Source of the DNA: Geosiphon pyriformis
Taxonomy: Eukaryota; Glomeromycota; Glomeromycetes; Archaeosporales; Geosiphonaceae
Direction of reading: 5' to 3'
DNA: 64,000 bases
NCBI GenBank assembly: GCA_016748015.1
Contig: JAAOMT010000135.1
Span: forward strand, 1,073,582 to 1,137,581
Shown here: positions 34,343-46,317 of the stretch, one piece after another
Layout of the letters: every line of letters begins with the position of its first letter
Position numbering within the stretch: position 1 is the first letter of the stretch
Notes under the pieces: generated by a model
Databases searched by the model: none
What the model saw: the letters and a program-made list of their open reading frames with translations, nothing else
Told to the model about the DNA's origin: nothing
Program-made: the position numbers and the translations under genes

Positions 34343-35333
34343 TATTATCAACTAAAATTTGAGATCTTATTTAGCATGAAATTATTTTTATAGTTTTTAT
34401 TATTAATTAGCATATATTATTATTTTAATTTATTACTTATTATCTTATTAAATTATCTAAATTATCATTTAATTAATAATCTGATTTGTCCAAAACACAA
34501 ATAAAATTAAATTGTAATAATTTAATTATATAATAAATTAAACTATATAATATTTAAAATTTGCTGAAATATTTAATAATTTAACAAAATATTTAACAGT
34601 TTATTAAAATAATCTATAGTTTACAGAAATAATTTATAATTTAATAAAATATATCTTTGGTTTATCAAAATATTAAAAAAAAAATGTTAAATTATAAAAT
34701 AGTGTTATAATAAGTTATATAAAAAAAACTTTTTTTTTTAAGAAAATATATTTCAATTAAAATTTATTTTAATTAGAACTAATATCTTTCTTAATATTTT
34801 TTATACAAATTAATTTTAATAAAATTTATTTTGAAAACATAAAAATTCTCAATTATTTTTATTATAAGTTTAATTATTCCATATTAATAATTTGAAATTG
34901 ATTAGCTACCAATTTTAATAAACTATTATTAACTTTCAAACCTGAATCTAAAGCAATTTTTTAATACATTTTTTTAAATTTTTTTTTTTAGTTTTTTTTT
35001 TTTCTTTTTTATTATTATTGAATAACTTATAATTGAAATTTTTTGTAAAAAAATTGATTTTTACAGCAAAGTAACTATACATATTTTAAAATGTTTACAA
35101 ATAAAATTTTTCTATGAAAGAGTCAATTTTTATTGCAAAGTAACTATACAAATAATTAATATAAAATTGGTTATTTTTTATAAGTCCAATAGTATATACA
35201 ATTTAAAATATAGAGAGATGTTTTGAAAAAAAAATTAATTTATTAGAGATTTACTGATTTTTATCAAAAGCAAAATTAATAACAGAATAGTATTAACAAT
35301 ATTACAAAAAGAACAGAAAAATTTTTGATAACA
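34343..35333 (+). mobile_element. Solo LTR 2 of the gypsy family, decayed
   Basis: It aligns to the gypsy 1 LTR over its length: TATTATCAACTAAAATTTGAG at the start, TAGCATGAAATTATTTTTATAG, the GTTTACAGAAA repeat zone (about 34570-34660), and ATTTTTGATAACA at the end. A perfect 4-bp duplication, ATAA, flanks it (34339-34342, 35334-35337). The start TG has become TA. It is in the plus orientation, like solo LTR 1. Confidence 0.85.
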
Positions 35334-35337
35334 ATAA

Positions 35338-35741
35338 TTATTATTTTGTATTATTTATAAAATATTATTAACATAAAAAAAATTACTAATTATATTTAAT
35401 TATATAATAATCTAATTATTCTTAATTTAAATAGTATTATTAAAAAAAGTATTAACTATTAAAAAAATATTAAATTAGTAATAATTTAATTTTGCCAGTT
35501 TTAACAATAAATTTTATATTAATTTTATAGTTATATAAATAATTATATTTTTTAATTTTACATAAAAACAAATTATAAAATATTTTTTGCAATAAAAATG
35601 AAAAAAATTTATTTTAATTAAAATTATTATATAAAATATGATTATTATTTAAACTAAAATTAATTATTATTTATTAACATAGTTATTATAAATATTTTCA
35701 AAAAAATTAATAAACTATTACATATTTTTAATTTAAAATAA
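35338..35741. other. AT-rich intergenic
   Basis: No feature is visible before the half-LINE H target duplication at about 35742-35762. Confidence 0.55.
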
Positions 35742-35762
35742 ATATTTTTTTAAACAATATTT

Positions 35763-38042
35763 TTTTTTTATTATCAATTTAATGAGTATGGCCCAACCAT
35801 AATCTAAAAATTAGGACCAAACTAAGTAATTCAGAACTAAATATGGTTCATGCACTTACTACATATAACCAGCTACTTGAATCAGTTCAGACTATACTAC
35901 ATTGATGTACCAGAAGAAAACTTATTCAAAGAAAACATCCTTTGAACAATCTCAAATAATGTAGCACTATTATTAATCAATCCAACCAATTATTCAGCTG
36001 TCTTAAAGACATCAGCCTTTATAACAGCAGATTTATGTTCTCAAAAAGACATCAAATTAGAAAACATATCATTATCAAAAAATGACAAACTTACATAAGA
36101 GCCAGACATATTAATGTTCTCAAAACCACATCCAGTTTTCAGAATGACCACATCTTGTTTCAACTTACTAACAGCTCTGCTAAAGATACTTATGTGAACC
36201 AAAACTTTGTTGACTCTAAGGCCAAAAGCAGAACTTGAAACCAAATTACCATTAACAAATTGTTCAAAAACTTTGACCATAGAGCCAACAGACTTAACAA
36301 TAGATTTAACCAAAACAGAAAGCTTGGCCAAATCAGATTCCAGAGATGTCAACCAAAAAAACACCAAAGAATCTATAACAACAACAAGAAGAGCAGCAGC
36401 CACCAAAGGAGGAAACATAGAAAAAACAGAGGAAACAGATGTCTTTGCATAAGACAAAGAACCAACAAAATGTGGTTTAAACATCTTGGAAGCCTTAAAA
36501 GAGAAAGGTGGAGCAATCTTATAGTTTATGGCCAAGTGGCTTATCTTTTGACACTGAAAACAATGTCAACAACCAGGAGTTTCCTACCAGATATGGCATT
36601 TTTTTAGTGTACTAGTTTTAACAACAGCAAAATCTAAATCAGCTTGAAAGCCAAATGTAACCAGAGCAAAACAAAAACAATGACCAGAATCAAGAGACTG
36701 AGAAATAAAACAAGACCAACCACCAACTTGAGAAACCATATCACTGATTTCAAAAACAATACAGCCAGGAGAAAGGTTGACCAACTTGGTCTTAAACTTA
36801 TTACAAAACACAATTGTTTCTTGTTGATTTACAAAGAAAAGAATCTGAACATTATCCTTGTCCACCAAAACTGACCAGTAATTGAGAGCAAATGTGGCAG
36901 CAACCAAATTCTTAAAATGAACCACAACATACTGCCAAATGCCAGCAGGCTTCAGCACAACATGAGTAATCATACCAAAAACACTGAGAACTGTTTTAAT
37001 GTCAGTAGCAGACACACCCAAAGGCATATTACACAGCACAACAGCAGCAAAAAGAGAGCCAGACTCAGAAACTACCAAAGATTTGGCAATTTTGAGAGTG
37101 GTCAAATGTATAGAGCTTGTAAGCTCAACCAAAAATACAACTTCCAAAGACACTTGAGAAGCAAACTCTACACAAAACAGTTTTATATTGTCTTTTAACA
37201 CTAACTTTGCATTCAAAAAACCATGTACAGACTGAAAAACAGCCTTAACATGAGCCAATTTAATCTTAAAAATAGCATCAAGCATCAGAGCAGAGACTAT
37301 CTACTTAGCAAACTTTTGACAACTAGTAATAGTTTTCCAAGCACCATCAGAAGTAGCACCAGAAACTAGAGGAAAAAATGATTCAGTTTCCATTTAATCA
37401 GCCCAGTTTTCAAGAACAGATGACCCAACAGAAGGAGATTGCTTTGCTTCTAAAACCAGTAATAATCTGCCAGAAGACACCACATTTGGCAACACAGCCA
37501 GTGGTTAATCTTGGCCTATTTTGGACAATGTGTCAGATGATGCTATGGAGATCTCATCTAAGATTTCATTGAGAATCACAAAAAAGTTCGGTGTAACAAT
37601 AGCAAAAGCAAACAACTGCTCCCATTTTTCTGAACTTTTGGTCTTTTTAACCAATTTTTTTGAAGAGAAAGTGCTGGCAGCATCAGATGTAAAAGCCATA
37701 AAAGAGAAAACCAGCTTGTTAACCAGTCTATTATTAAACACTTTTGGGCTCTTAATAGGGATGAAGGCAACACTAAGACTAACCCAAGTGTATCTCTTTA
37801 AGAGAACTTTAACTGGTAAGAAACTAGCCAAAGATAAGAAAGTTGCTTTAGTGGCTATCAAAAACAGCTTATCACAATTACTAAATAAAGAAAAAGCTTC
37901 TAAAATGTTTTGCCTAGTTGCTTCTACAATAGAGAGAACTTTTCTGGTTAAAATTTTATTAGATATCTCAGGACAGATATCAAGTACAGCTTTTTTACTC
38001 TTTGCTTTGATCATGGTTATAAAATTAAGGAGACAAAGAGTT
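35763..38042 (-). mobile_element. Half-LINE H: ORF1-only element
   Basis: About 2.28 kb, with the same 5' start (AACTCTTTGTCTCC at the right end) and the same 3' tail plus poly-A (left end) as half-LINE B. A long target duplication of the form ATTTTTTT-AACAATATT flanks it (about 35742-35762 and 38043-38062), differing only in T-run length. This defines the element as ORF1 plus tail with nothing deleted from a longer insertion. Confidence 0.87.
36041..38014 (-). pseudogene. Half-LINE H ORF1-like protein, broken
   Basis: The pieces are 37505-38014 (N-terminal Lys/Ser-rich part), 36584-37285 (RNA-binding-like core: IWQYVVVHFKNL, LVNLSPGC) and 36041-36535 (C-terminal part). The stop after IGQD is TAA, where the 10-kb copy has CAA. 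The zinc knuckle just right of 36535 reads CFQCQKISHLAINY: the last Cys is Tyr. Other half-LINEs have lost different ligands, so the losses look independent. Confidence 0.78.
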
Positions 38043-38062
38043 ATTTTTTTTTTAACAATATT

Positions 38063-39592
38063 ATTTAATTAAATTATATATTTTATAAAACCATAAATTT
38101 AGTATTTATAAAAATATTTTTTTATTTATATAATTTAAAAATCATAAATATTTAATTTTTTGTAAAGTCAAAAACTAATTTATTAATTAAACACAAATTT
38201 AAAAGATTTAAAAATAAATATACAATAAATATATTATGATATTTTTATAATTTATTTAAAATACCAAATAAGTTAAAAGTTTTATTTAATAAATCTTTAA
38301 TTGTTTTTAAAAACTTAAAACAATCAATTTTTATTATAATTTTAATAAAAATATTATTATTTACATAATTTTAAAAAATATACTACAGTTTTTAAAAAGC
38401 AAAAATATTATTTAATAATATTTTTTTCTTGATTTAATATATTATAATTTAATTTATGTAAAATTTAATTAACTTAAATACTAAAATTAGCTTATTATTA
38501 ATAATTAAATAATTTAAACTTATTTTTTTAAAAAATGTTTAAAAAACTATAAACAATATAATTTTTGTTAATTATAAAAATTTTTATGTACTTAATAATA
38601 ATTATTTTAATATAAAATTTAATATAATTTAAAATTTATAAAGCTTGACAACATAATAGTGTTTTTTATTTTTAATAAAACAACTTTAATTGTATTTACA
38701 CCAAAATTTACTCAAAATAATAACAGTTTTATCATTATTAGTTTATAATTATATATTTATTAAATTATAAAATTTAGTATTAAAATTGAAATTAAATATT
38801 TTAGTAATTTTGAATATTAAAAATTTTAGTTTATAAAATTAAGATATTAGTTTAAAATAATTATAATCTTAATTCTTAAACTAAACCTTTTAAAAACTAT
38901 ATTAAAAAATATATATACAATTAACAAAATCATAAACTATATTATATTTAAATTTTTAGTTTGTTTATAATAAAAAATTCTTCAAAAAAATTAACTAATT
39001 TTAATAAAAAAACATACTTAAAATTTTTTATTTTGTTTTATTAATATTTATAATATTGTATTTTTATTTGTTTTGTTATTCTGCTTTTGTAAAACCAATA
39101 AAAAAATTATTTAAAAGATTAGATCTAAACAAATAAAAACAACTTAATAATTAATATTAAAAAAGTATTAATTCTTAAAATTTTTTAATTAGCTATAATA
39201 TTAATAAAATTTATAAAAATAAAAATATAATTAATAATCTGTTATATAGTAGTCTTAGTTATTAAACAATTTTTTAAAAAGTTGACCAGACTTAATTTCA
39301 AATAATTTTTAAAACTAATGTATTTTTTGGTATTATTTTTGTTAAAATTATTATTTAAAATTATAACTATAAAATTAATCTTATTAAATTAAGTTATATG
39401 TATTTCAAAAAAATATCAATATATAATTCCAAAATTAAAATAAAAAGTTTGTTTTTAAAAAATAATTTAATTAATAAAAACCAATTAGAAATTTTAAATA
39501 TTTTATATATAAATATATTTAGTTAACTAACTGTTTATAATAATTGTAATTCTAAAACTCAAATAACTTATATTTAAATTAATATTACCAGT
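38063..39592. other. AT-rich desert
   Basis: 1.5 kb of almost pure A/T. I see no gene, RNA or recognisable transposon part. Confidence 0.55.
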
Positions 39593-41321
39593 AAAAATTT
39601 GAATTATTAATTAGTATAATTATTTTTATAATTCTTATTATTAATTAACATATATTATTATTTTAATTTATTACTTATTATTTTATTAAATTATTAAATA
39701 TTGATAAATAATTTAATTTGTATAATACATAAATATAACTAATTATAATAATTAGATTATCTAATACTTTAAATTATATAATATTTAAGAATTTACTAAA
39801 ATATTTAAAATTTCAATAAAATATTTAATAGTTTATAGAAATAATTTATAGTATATTAAAATATATTTTTAGTTTATTAAAAATATTAACAAAAAAAATA
39901 TAAAATAAAATAATATTATAACAAATTATATAAAAAAAATTTTTTTTTAAGAAAATATTTTTTAATTAAAATTATTTTATTTTAACTTAACATTATTAAT
40001 TAACTATTACAAATTAATTTAATAAATTCATACTTTAAAAACCAATAAATTTTTTTTAATTATTATTGTTTAAAATTTAAAATTTTAATTAATATTCTAA
40101 AATTAGTTAATTATAAATTTCAATAATTATTCATTTAATTTTAAACTTTAATTAAAAATAATTTTTTTTATATTTATATTTATTTTATTTTTATTTTTAT
40201 TTTTATAATTAATCAAGAATTTATGTAAAATAATTATATATTATTAAGAAGTTTATAATTAAAAATTTTTAAAAAGAGTTAACTTTTATTAAAAAATAAT
40301 TATATAAAATAATTAATACAAAATTAATCATTTTTTTATTATTATTATTATTAAAGTTTAATAAACAAGATCCAACCACTACCTAATATAATATGACCAC
40401 ATAGAATCTTAAATTAAACATAGCTTACATGTTTTCTACATGTAACTAGCTACTCAAACCAGTTCAAATTATACTATGTTGATGCATTAAAAGAAAACTT
40501 ATCCAAAGACAACATCTTTTGAACAACAAGAAACAAAGTTGCACTGTAAGGAACCAATTCAACCAGTTATTTGGCTGTCTTTAAGGCATCAGTCTTAACA
40601 TTAATAGCTTTATATTTTCAAAAAGACATTAAGTTAGAAAACACTTTATTATCCAAACCAACTGGGTGTTCTGAATTACCAAATATATCAATATCCTCTA
40701 TATAGCACTCTTTTTTTAAAAAAACCACTTTTTTTCCCAACTTACCAATAATTTTACTAAAAGAATCCAAATGTATTATAATCTTATTGACCTTAAAGCC
40801 AAGTTTACTGTTTAAGACTAAATCTTTATTAATAAATTATTCGAATAATTTAACCAAAAAACCAACTGGTTTAACAATAGACTTAACCAAAACAGAAAGC
40901 TTGACCAAATCAGATTCTACAAAGCCAACTGAGAAAACACCAAAGGATTACCAACAACCATAGAAGAAGAAGTAAAAGCTGCTAGGGGAGGAAACTCAGA
41001 AGAATTCAAGGAAACAGAAGCTTTTGTGTAAGAAACACCACCCATAAAATGTGTTTTAAATACTTTGAAAGTCTTGGGAGGGGAAAGTAGAGAAACTTTG
41101 CAGTCTACAGCCAAATAGCCCACTTTTTGACACTTAAAGCAGCACCAACAACTAGGGGTTTCCCATCAATTTTATTATAAATTTAACAACAATAATTTAA
41201 AGTATAGAAAAATATTTTGAAAATAAATTAGTTTATTAAAAATTTATTAATTTTTATTAATAATAAAATTCATAAAAAAATAATATTAATAATATTTCAA
41301 AAAATAACTAAAATCTTTAAA
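39593..41321 (+). mobile_element. Solo LTR 3, interrupted by half-LINE G
   Basis: It starts TATTACCAGTAAAAATTTG, with the GTTTATAGAAA repeat zone at about 39790-39880, and runs to about 40335. After the inserted element it resumes at about 41171 (ATTATAAATTTAACAAC...) and continues to about 41321. This is the most decayed LTR in the window. The right boundary is approximate because the terminal CA is lost. Confidence 0.7.
40336..41170 (-). mobile_element. Half-LINE G: 5'-truncated ORF1-only element
   Basis: It has the shared 3' tail at the left (CTACATGTAACTAGCTACTC at about 40437-40456 on the plus strand). Moving right, it holds the C-terminal part of the half-LINE ORF1: HLAVDC-like zinc-knuckle region and the KVFKTHFMGGVSYTKASVS block, 40917-41123. 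It stops at codons for ETPG. It is inserted in solo LTR 3, with TTTTATTAT-like sequence on both sides. Confidence 0.78.
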
Positions 41322-41525
41322 TTTGTTTTTAATCTAAAATTTAAATTTATTTTTTTATTTAATCTTAATAATTATTTATATTAAATTATTTATATTTTAA
41401 TGTTAATATATAATATTATTTTGTTTTATAAATATATTTATGTCTTTAATATTATATGTTATAATTTTTTAAATAAAATTAGTTATTAAAAAAAATTAAT
41501 ATCAATACATAAATAATAATAATTT
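41322..41525. other. AT-rich spacer
   Basis: A short A/T stretch before half-LINE I, without features. Confidence 0.5.
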
Positions 41526-43753
41526 ACAAAAACTCTTTGTCTCCTTAATTTTATGACCACAATCAAAGCAAAGAGTAAAAAAGCTGCACCTGATATCTGT
41601 CCTGAAATATCTAATAAAATTTCAACCAGAAAAGCTTTCTCTGTTGTAGAAGCAACTAGGCAAAACGTTTTAGAAGTCTTCTCTTTACCCAGTAATAGTG
41701 ATAAGCTGCCTTTGGTAGCCACTGAAGCAACTTCCTCATCTTTGGCTGGTTTCTCACCAGTCAAAGTTCCCTCAAAGAGACACACTTGGATTAGTCCCAG
41801 TGTTGCCTCCACCCCAACTAAGAGCCCAAAAGTTTTTAATAATAGACCAGTAAATAAGCTGGTCTTTCCTTTTATAGATTCAACATCTGGTGCTTCTGGC
41901 ACCACTTCTTCAAAAAAAATGGTCAAAAAAACCAAAAGTTCAGAAAAATGGGGGCAGTTGCTTGCCTCTGTTATTGTTACACCGAACCTCTTTGTGGTTC
42001 CCAATGAGATCTTAGATGAGATCTCTGTAGCATCATCCAACACATTATCCAAGATGGGCCAAGATTAACTACTGGCTGTGTTGCCAAATGTGGTATTTTC
42101 TGGCAGATTTTCGCCAGTTTTAGAAACAAAACAATCTTCTCCTGTTGGGTCACCTGTTCTTGAGAACTGGGCTGATCAGATAGAAACTGATTCATCAAAG
42201 ATTTGCTGGGTGGGTGGCCTCCACTCTGGTGCCTGATGCTACTTTTAAAATCAAATTGGCTCATATTAAGACTGTTTTTCAGTTTGTGCATGGTTTTTTG
42301 GGTGCTAAATCTGTTTCAAAAGACAATGTGAAGCTTTTCTGTGTGGAGTTTGCTTCTTAACTGTCTTTGGAAGCTGCATTTCTGGTTGAGCTTACAAGCT
42401 CTGTTTGTTTGACCACTCTCAAAATTGCCAAGTCTTTGGTGGTTTCTGAATCTGGCTCCTCTCCTGCTGCTGTTGCGCTGCATAATGTACCTTTGGGTGT
42501 GTCTGCTGCTGACGTTAAGCTGGCTCTTAATGTGTTTGGTAGTGTCACTTATGTTGTGCTAAAGCCTGCTGGCATTTGGCAGTATGTGGTGGTTTATTTT
42601 GAAAAGTTGGACTCTGCTGTGTCTGCCTTGAAACATTGGTCAGTCTTGATGGGCAAGGATAGTGTTAGAATCTTCCCTCTGGTAAATTAAAATGAGACTA
42701 TTTTGTCTCATGATAAGTTTAAGGCCAAATTGGTCAACCTTCCCCCTGGCTGTACTATCTTTGAGATCAGTGATATGATTTCTCAGATTGGTGGTCAAAC
42801 ATGTTTCATCCTTTGTTCTCCTAATTCTGGTTGTCATTCCCGGTTTGCTTTGGTTACATTTGCCTCTCAAGGCAATTTGGATTCTGCTGTTGTCAAGACT
42901 GGTACTTTAAGAAAATGCTGTATCTGGTGGGAAACTCCTGGCTGCCGGCACTGCTTTAGGTATCAAGAAATGGGCCATCTGGCTGTGAATTGCAAGATTT
43001 CTCCACCTCCTACTCCTAAGGTTCCTAAGGTTTTCAAGTCTTGTTTTGTGGGTGGTGTTTTTTATGTAAAAACTTCTGCTTTCCTGGATTCTTCTGAGTT
43101 TCCTTCCTTAGTGGCTTCTACTTTCCTTTCTATGGTTGTTGGTGATTTCTTAGTGTTTTCCTAATTGGCTTTTTTAGAATCTGATTTGGTCAAGCTTTCT
43201 ATTTTAATTGAGTCTATTATTAAACCAATTGGTTCCTTGGTCAAATTGTTTGAGCAATTTGTTAATGGAGATTTGGTCTCAAGCAGTAAACTTGGCCTTA
43301 AGGTCAATGAGGTTATGGTACATATGGGTTTTTTTAGTAAGATTGTTGGTAAGTTGGGGAAAAAAGTGGTTTCTTTAAAAAAAGAATGCTGCATGGAGGA
43401 TATTGATATGTCTGGTAATTTAGAGCATCCAGTTGGTTTGGATGATGAGGTGTTTTTTAACTTGTTGTTCTTTTGGGAACATGAGTCTATTGATGTTAAA
43501 GCTGATGCCTTAAAAACAGCTGAATAGCTGGTTGGATTGGTTTTTTGTAGTGTGATTCTGTTTTTTGTTATTTAAAAGATGTCATTTTTGGGTAAGTTTT
43601 CTTCTGGTGCATCAATGTAGTATAGCCTAAACTGGCTCGAGTAGCTGGTTACATGTAGAAAATGCATGAACTACATCTAAATTAAGACCCTACATAGTCA
43701 TATTGTATTAGATAGTGGTTGGGCCTTGCTCGTTAAACTCTAAAAAAAAAAAA
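41526..43753 (+). mobile_element. Half-LINE I: ORF1-only element
   Basis: This is the third near-full copy, on the plus strand: start AAAAACTCTTTGTCTCC, ORF1, tail with GGTTACATGTAG (about 43648) and TTGTATTAGATAGTGG, then poly-A at about 43742-43753. No endonuclease or RT sequence is present. It is the least mutated member and the best one for defining the family. Confidence 0.87.
41553..43527 (+). pseudogene. Half-LINE I ORF1-like protein, broken
   Basis: The start ATG at 41553 is in the same context as the other copies (AATTTTATGACCAC). Frame pieces: 41553-42068, ending GQD-stop (TAA for CAA); 42367-42690; 42703-43164; 43165-43527. The core shows two RRM-like halves: AVALHNVPLGVSAADV...IWQYVVVYFEKL, and LVNLPPGC. 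The zinc knuckle reads CFRYQEMGHLAVNC at about 42950-42991, with the second Cys as Tyr. Total length would be about 650 residues, similar to the full-LINE ORF1. Confidence 0.8.
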
Positions 43754-45830
43754 TTATAAATAATTAAATTGTTTTTACAAAGTTTTTAAGTTCTAATATA
43801 TTGGTTTTTAAGTTATTAAGTTTAATTATAAAAATTTTTGACTATTATTATTTAAATATAAAAATTTGTTAATACTATTAAACAAAAATATTAATAAAAA
43901 CATAAAAAATTTACTTATTATTATATTTAAATTAATAATTACAATAAAAGTTTGAATAATATTAAAAAATAATAGAAAAAACAAATTAACAATAAATTTA
44001 TTTACAAAAAAACCCAGAAATCTGATTTAATAAAAGTTGTACAAAATATTTTAAAGCATTTAAATAGTTTTTTATTATAAAAACAACTAATAAAAAAAAG
44101 AATTTAGTTTTTAAAAATAAATTAAATATTAATAAAAAACCAAAAATAAATTTAAGTAAAATATTATTAACAATTTAAATTTAAGTTTTTTTATTAAAAA
44201 AACTAAATAAAAAATAAAAATCTGTTTTTTAGCATAAATATATATTAATTATTGTTTATTAAGTATAATAAAATTTTTTTTAATATAATTATTAGAATTT
44301 TTATTAATATTATATATTAAAAATATATAATTAAACTGTTTACAAACTGTATAAAACAGCAAAAACAAACTAGTTTAACACAAATTAATGTTTTTAAAAA
44401 CTGAAATTAAATAAATATTATTATTTTTAGATTTTTTAATCTTAAAAAAAATAGTAATATATTTAATATAAATATAAAAAACCAAATTATAAGCAATAAT
44501 ACAAGTTTTTTATTATATAAAGCCAAAAAACAAAAAAATTATAAACAATAATACTTATTAAAAAAAAATATAGAAAAGTTTAATATTGGTCTTTAAATAT
44601 TTATGTTTGTTTTTTAGTATCTGTTTTAATTATACAAATTAATTTTTTTTAATAAAATCTGATTATTTAAAAACCAATAATTTAATAATTATTTTATTTC
44701 TAAATTTTATTATAGTTTTTTATTATAATTTAATAAATTATATTTTAATTAACATAATTTTATTAAGTTTAGTAAAAACTAATTTTAAGAAAATTAATTA
44801 AGATTTTTTTAATTATTATTTTCTAATTTATATAAATATTTTTTTTAAATTAATATTTACTAAAAATTTTTTATTAATTATCAAATTTTGTTAATTTAAG
44901 CTTAATTTAAAAGTAAATATTAATTGAATAATATCAAAAATTTTTAAAAAAGTAAAATTTTTTTAATCTAACTACTTAATAAAAAACTTTTTAATAAATT
45001 TTAACTTATTAATTAAGTTTTTATTATTAATGACCAAAATATTAATATTTAAAACAAAAAATTAAATTAAAATTAAATTTTTTTTTAACTAATACAGTAA
45101 TTAAAAACTTTAATTTATCAAACTTAAAAAAAAAGCTTTATAATTTATAATTATTTATATTATTAAAAAATAATAAAAACAATAACTTTATTAAATTGTA
45201 AAACCAAATATAAATTATTTATAAAATTGTTTTATTTATAAGTTTAAAGTTATTTAATATATTTAAATTAAAATAATAAGTTTTTTTTACAACAGAATTT
45301 TTTAAGTTTTTAATATTTAATATATTATTAATATTATTAATTTTATTGTTTATTTTATTATTTTATAATTTAAATATTATAATATTACCAAAATTCAATA
45401 TATATATAACCAAAAAACCAATAAATAAATTGATAATTTTAGTATTAAAAATAAGTTTTTTAGTTTTTTTATTAATACTTTTATAAATATATATATATAT
45501 ATATATTTTTAATGTTAAAATAAATTTTTACTTTAATTTTATATATAATTAAACTATTAAAAAAAGTTTAAGTTTATTATTATAAATAAAGATATATTAA
45601 TAAAATATTAAAAAAAATAATACTTGGTTTTTTAAAATAATTAATATTTTGTACAATATTTTTTAATAAAAAGAAAACATTTATTAAAATGTTAATATTA
45701 AACAAAAAATTATAAATATAAATTAAATAAAATTATTTTTACTAAAAAACAAATAGTTTATTTATTTAAATAATGTTTAACAATTATTTCAGTTATTGTA
45801 AACTAAATTGTAAGAACAACAAATGTATTT
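43754..45830. other. AT-rich desert
   Basis: Two kilobases of nearly pure A/T, including a short (AT)n run at about 45487-45506. No gene is supportable. Base composition changes abruptly to normal at about 45.84 kb, where the host gene island starts. Confidence 0.6.
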
Positions 45831-45977
45831 GTAAAAAGTTGGGTATAGAACATAGTTCAAAATATCATTTTTGTTAATCAAAATGCATTAATCAATTAAA
45901 CTTTGAATGGGTCATTATCATAAATTTTTGGAATTTAATTTATTATAATAAACTGAATTCATTAAGCAATCAGTCAA

Positions 45978-46049
45978 GCGTTGGTGGTGTAGTGGTTAGC
46001 ATGCATGCCTTCCAAGCACGCGTCCCGGGTTCGATTCCCGGCCAACGCA
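45978..46049 (+). tRNA. tRNA-Gly (anticodon TCC)
   Basis: 72 nt fold as a standard tRNA: acceptor GCGTTGG/CCAACGC with A73, D arm with AGTGGTTA, anticodon loop CTTCCAA (TCC), variable CGTC, T arm CCGGG-TTCGATT-CCCGG. It has no intron and no encoded CCA. The anticodon stem has one A-C mismatch (second pair), the only irregularity. The internal A box (TGGTGTAGTGG) and B box (GGTTCGATTCC) look intact. Confidence 0.95.
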
Positions 46050-46317
46050 TTTCTTATAGTATATTCAAATCATTTTGTCGCGTTAAGAAATTTTTCATTT
46101 TTGAGACATTATACAGCAGAATATTATTCTTTAGCCAAGGGTTGGCGGCGATCATAAGATAAAAAATGTAACCTTTAAAATCTGGACGTAGTTCAAAAAG
46201 GAAGCGCGTAAGATCACGTGTAAAATATACTATTTACTATAAATATTAAACGCGTTCTTAGGTTTCTAGAATTTCCAGCATTTTGAGACTTACTTACAGT
46301 TTGACCTTCTTTTCACA

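Noticed and set aside
41486-42052. 188-residue minus-strand frame
   Set aside because: It mirrors half-LINE I ORF1, whose homologues in two other copies are read in the opposite sense.
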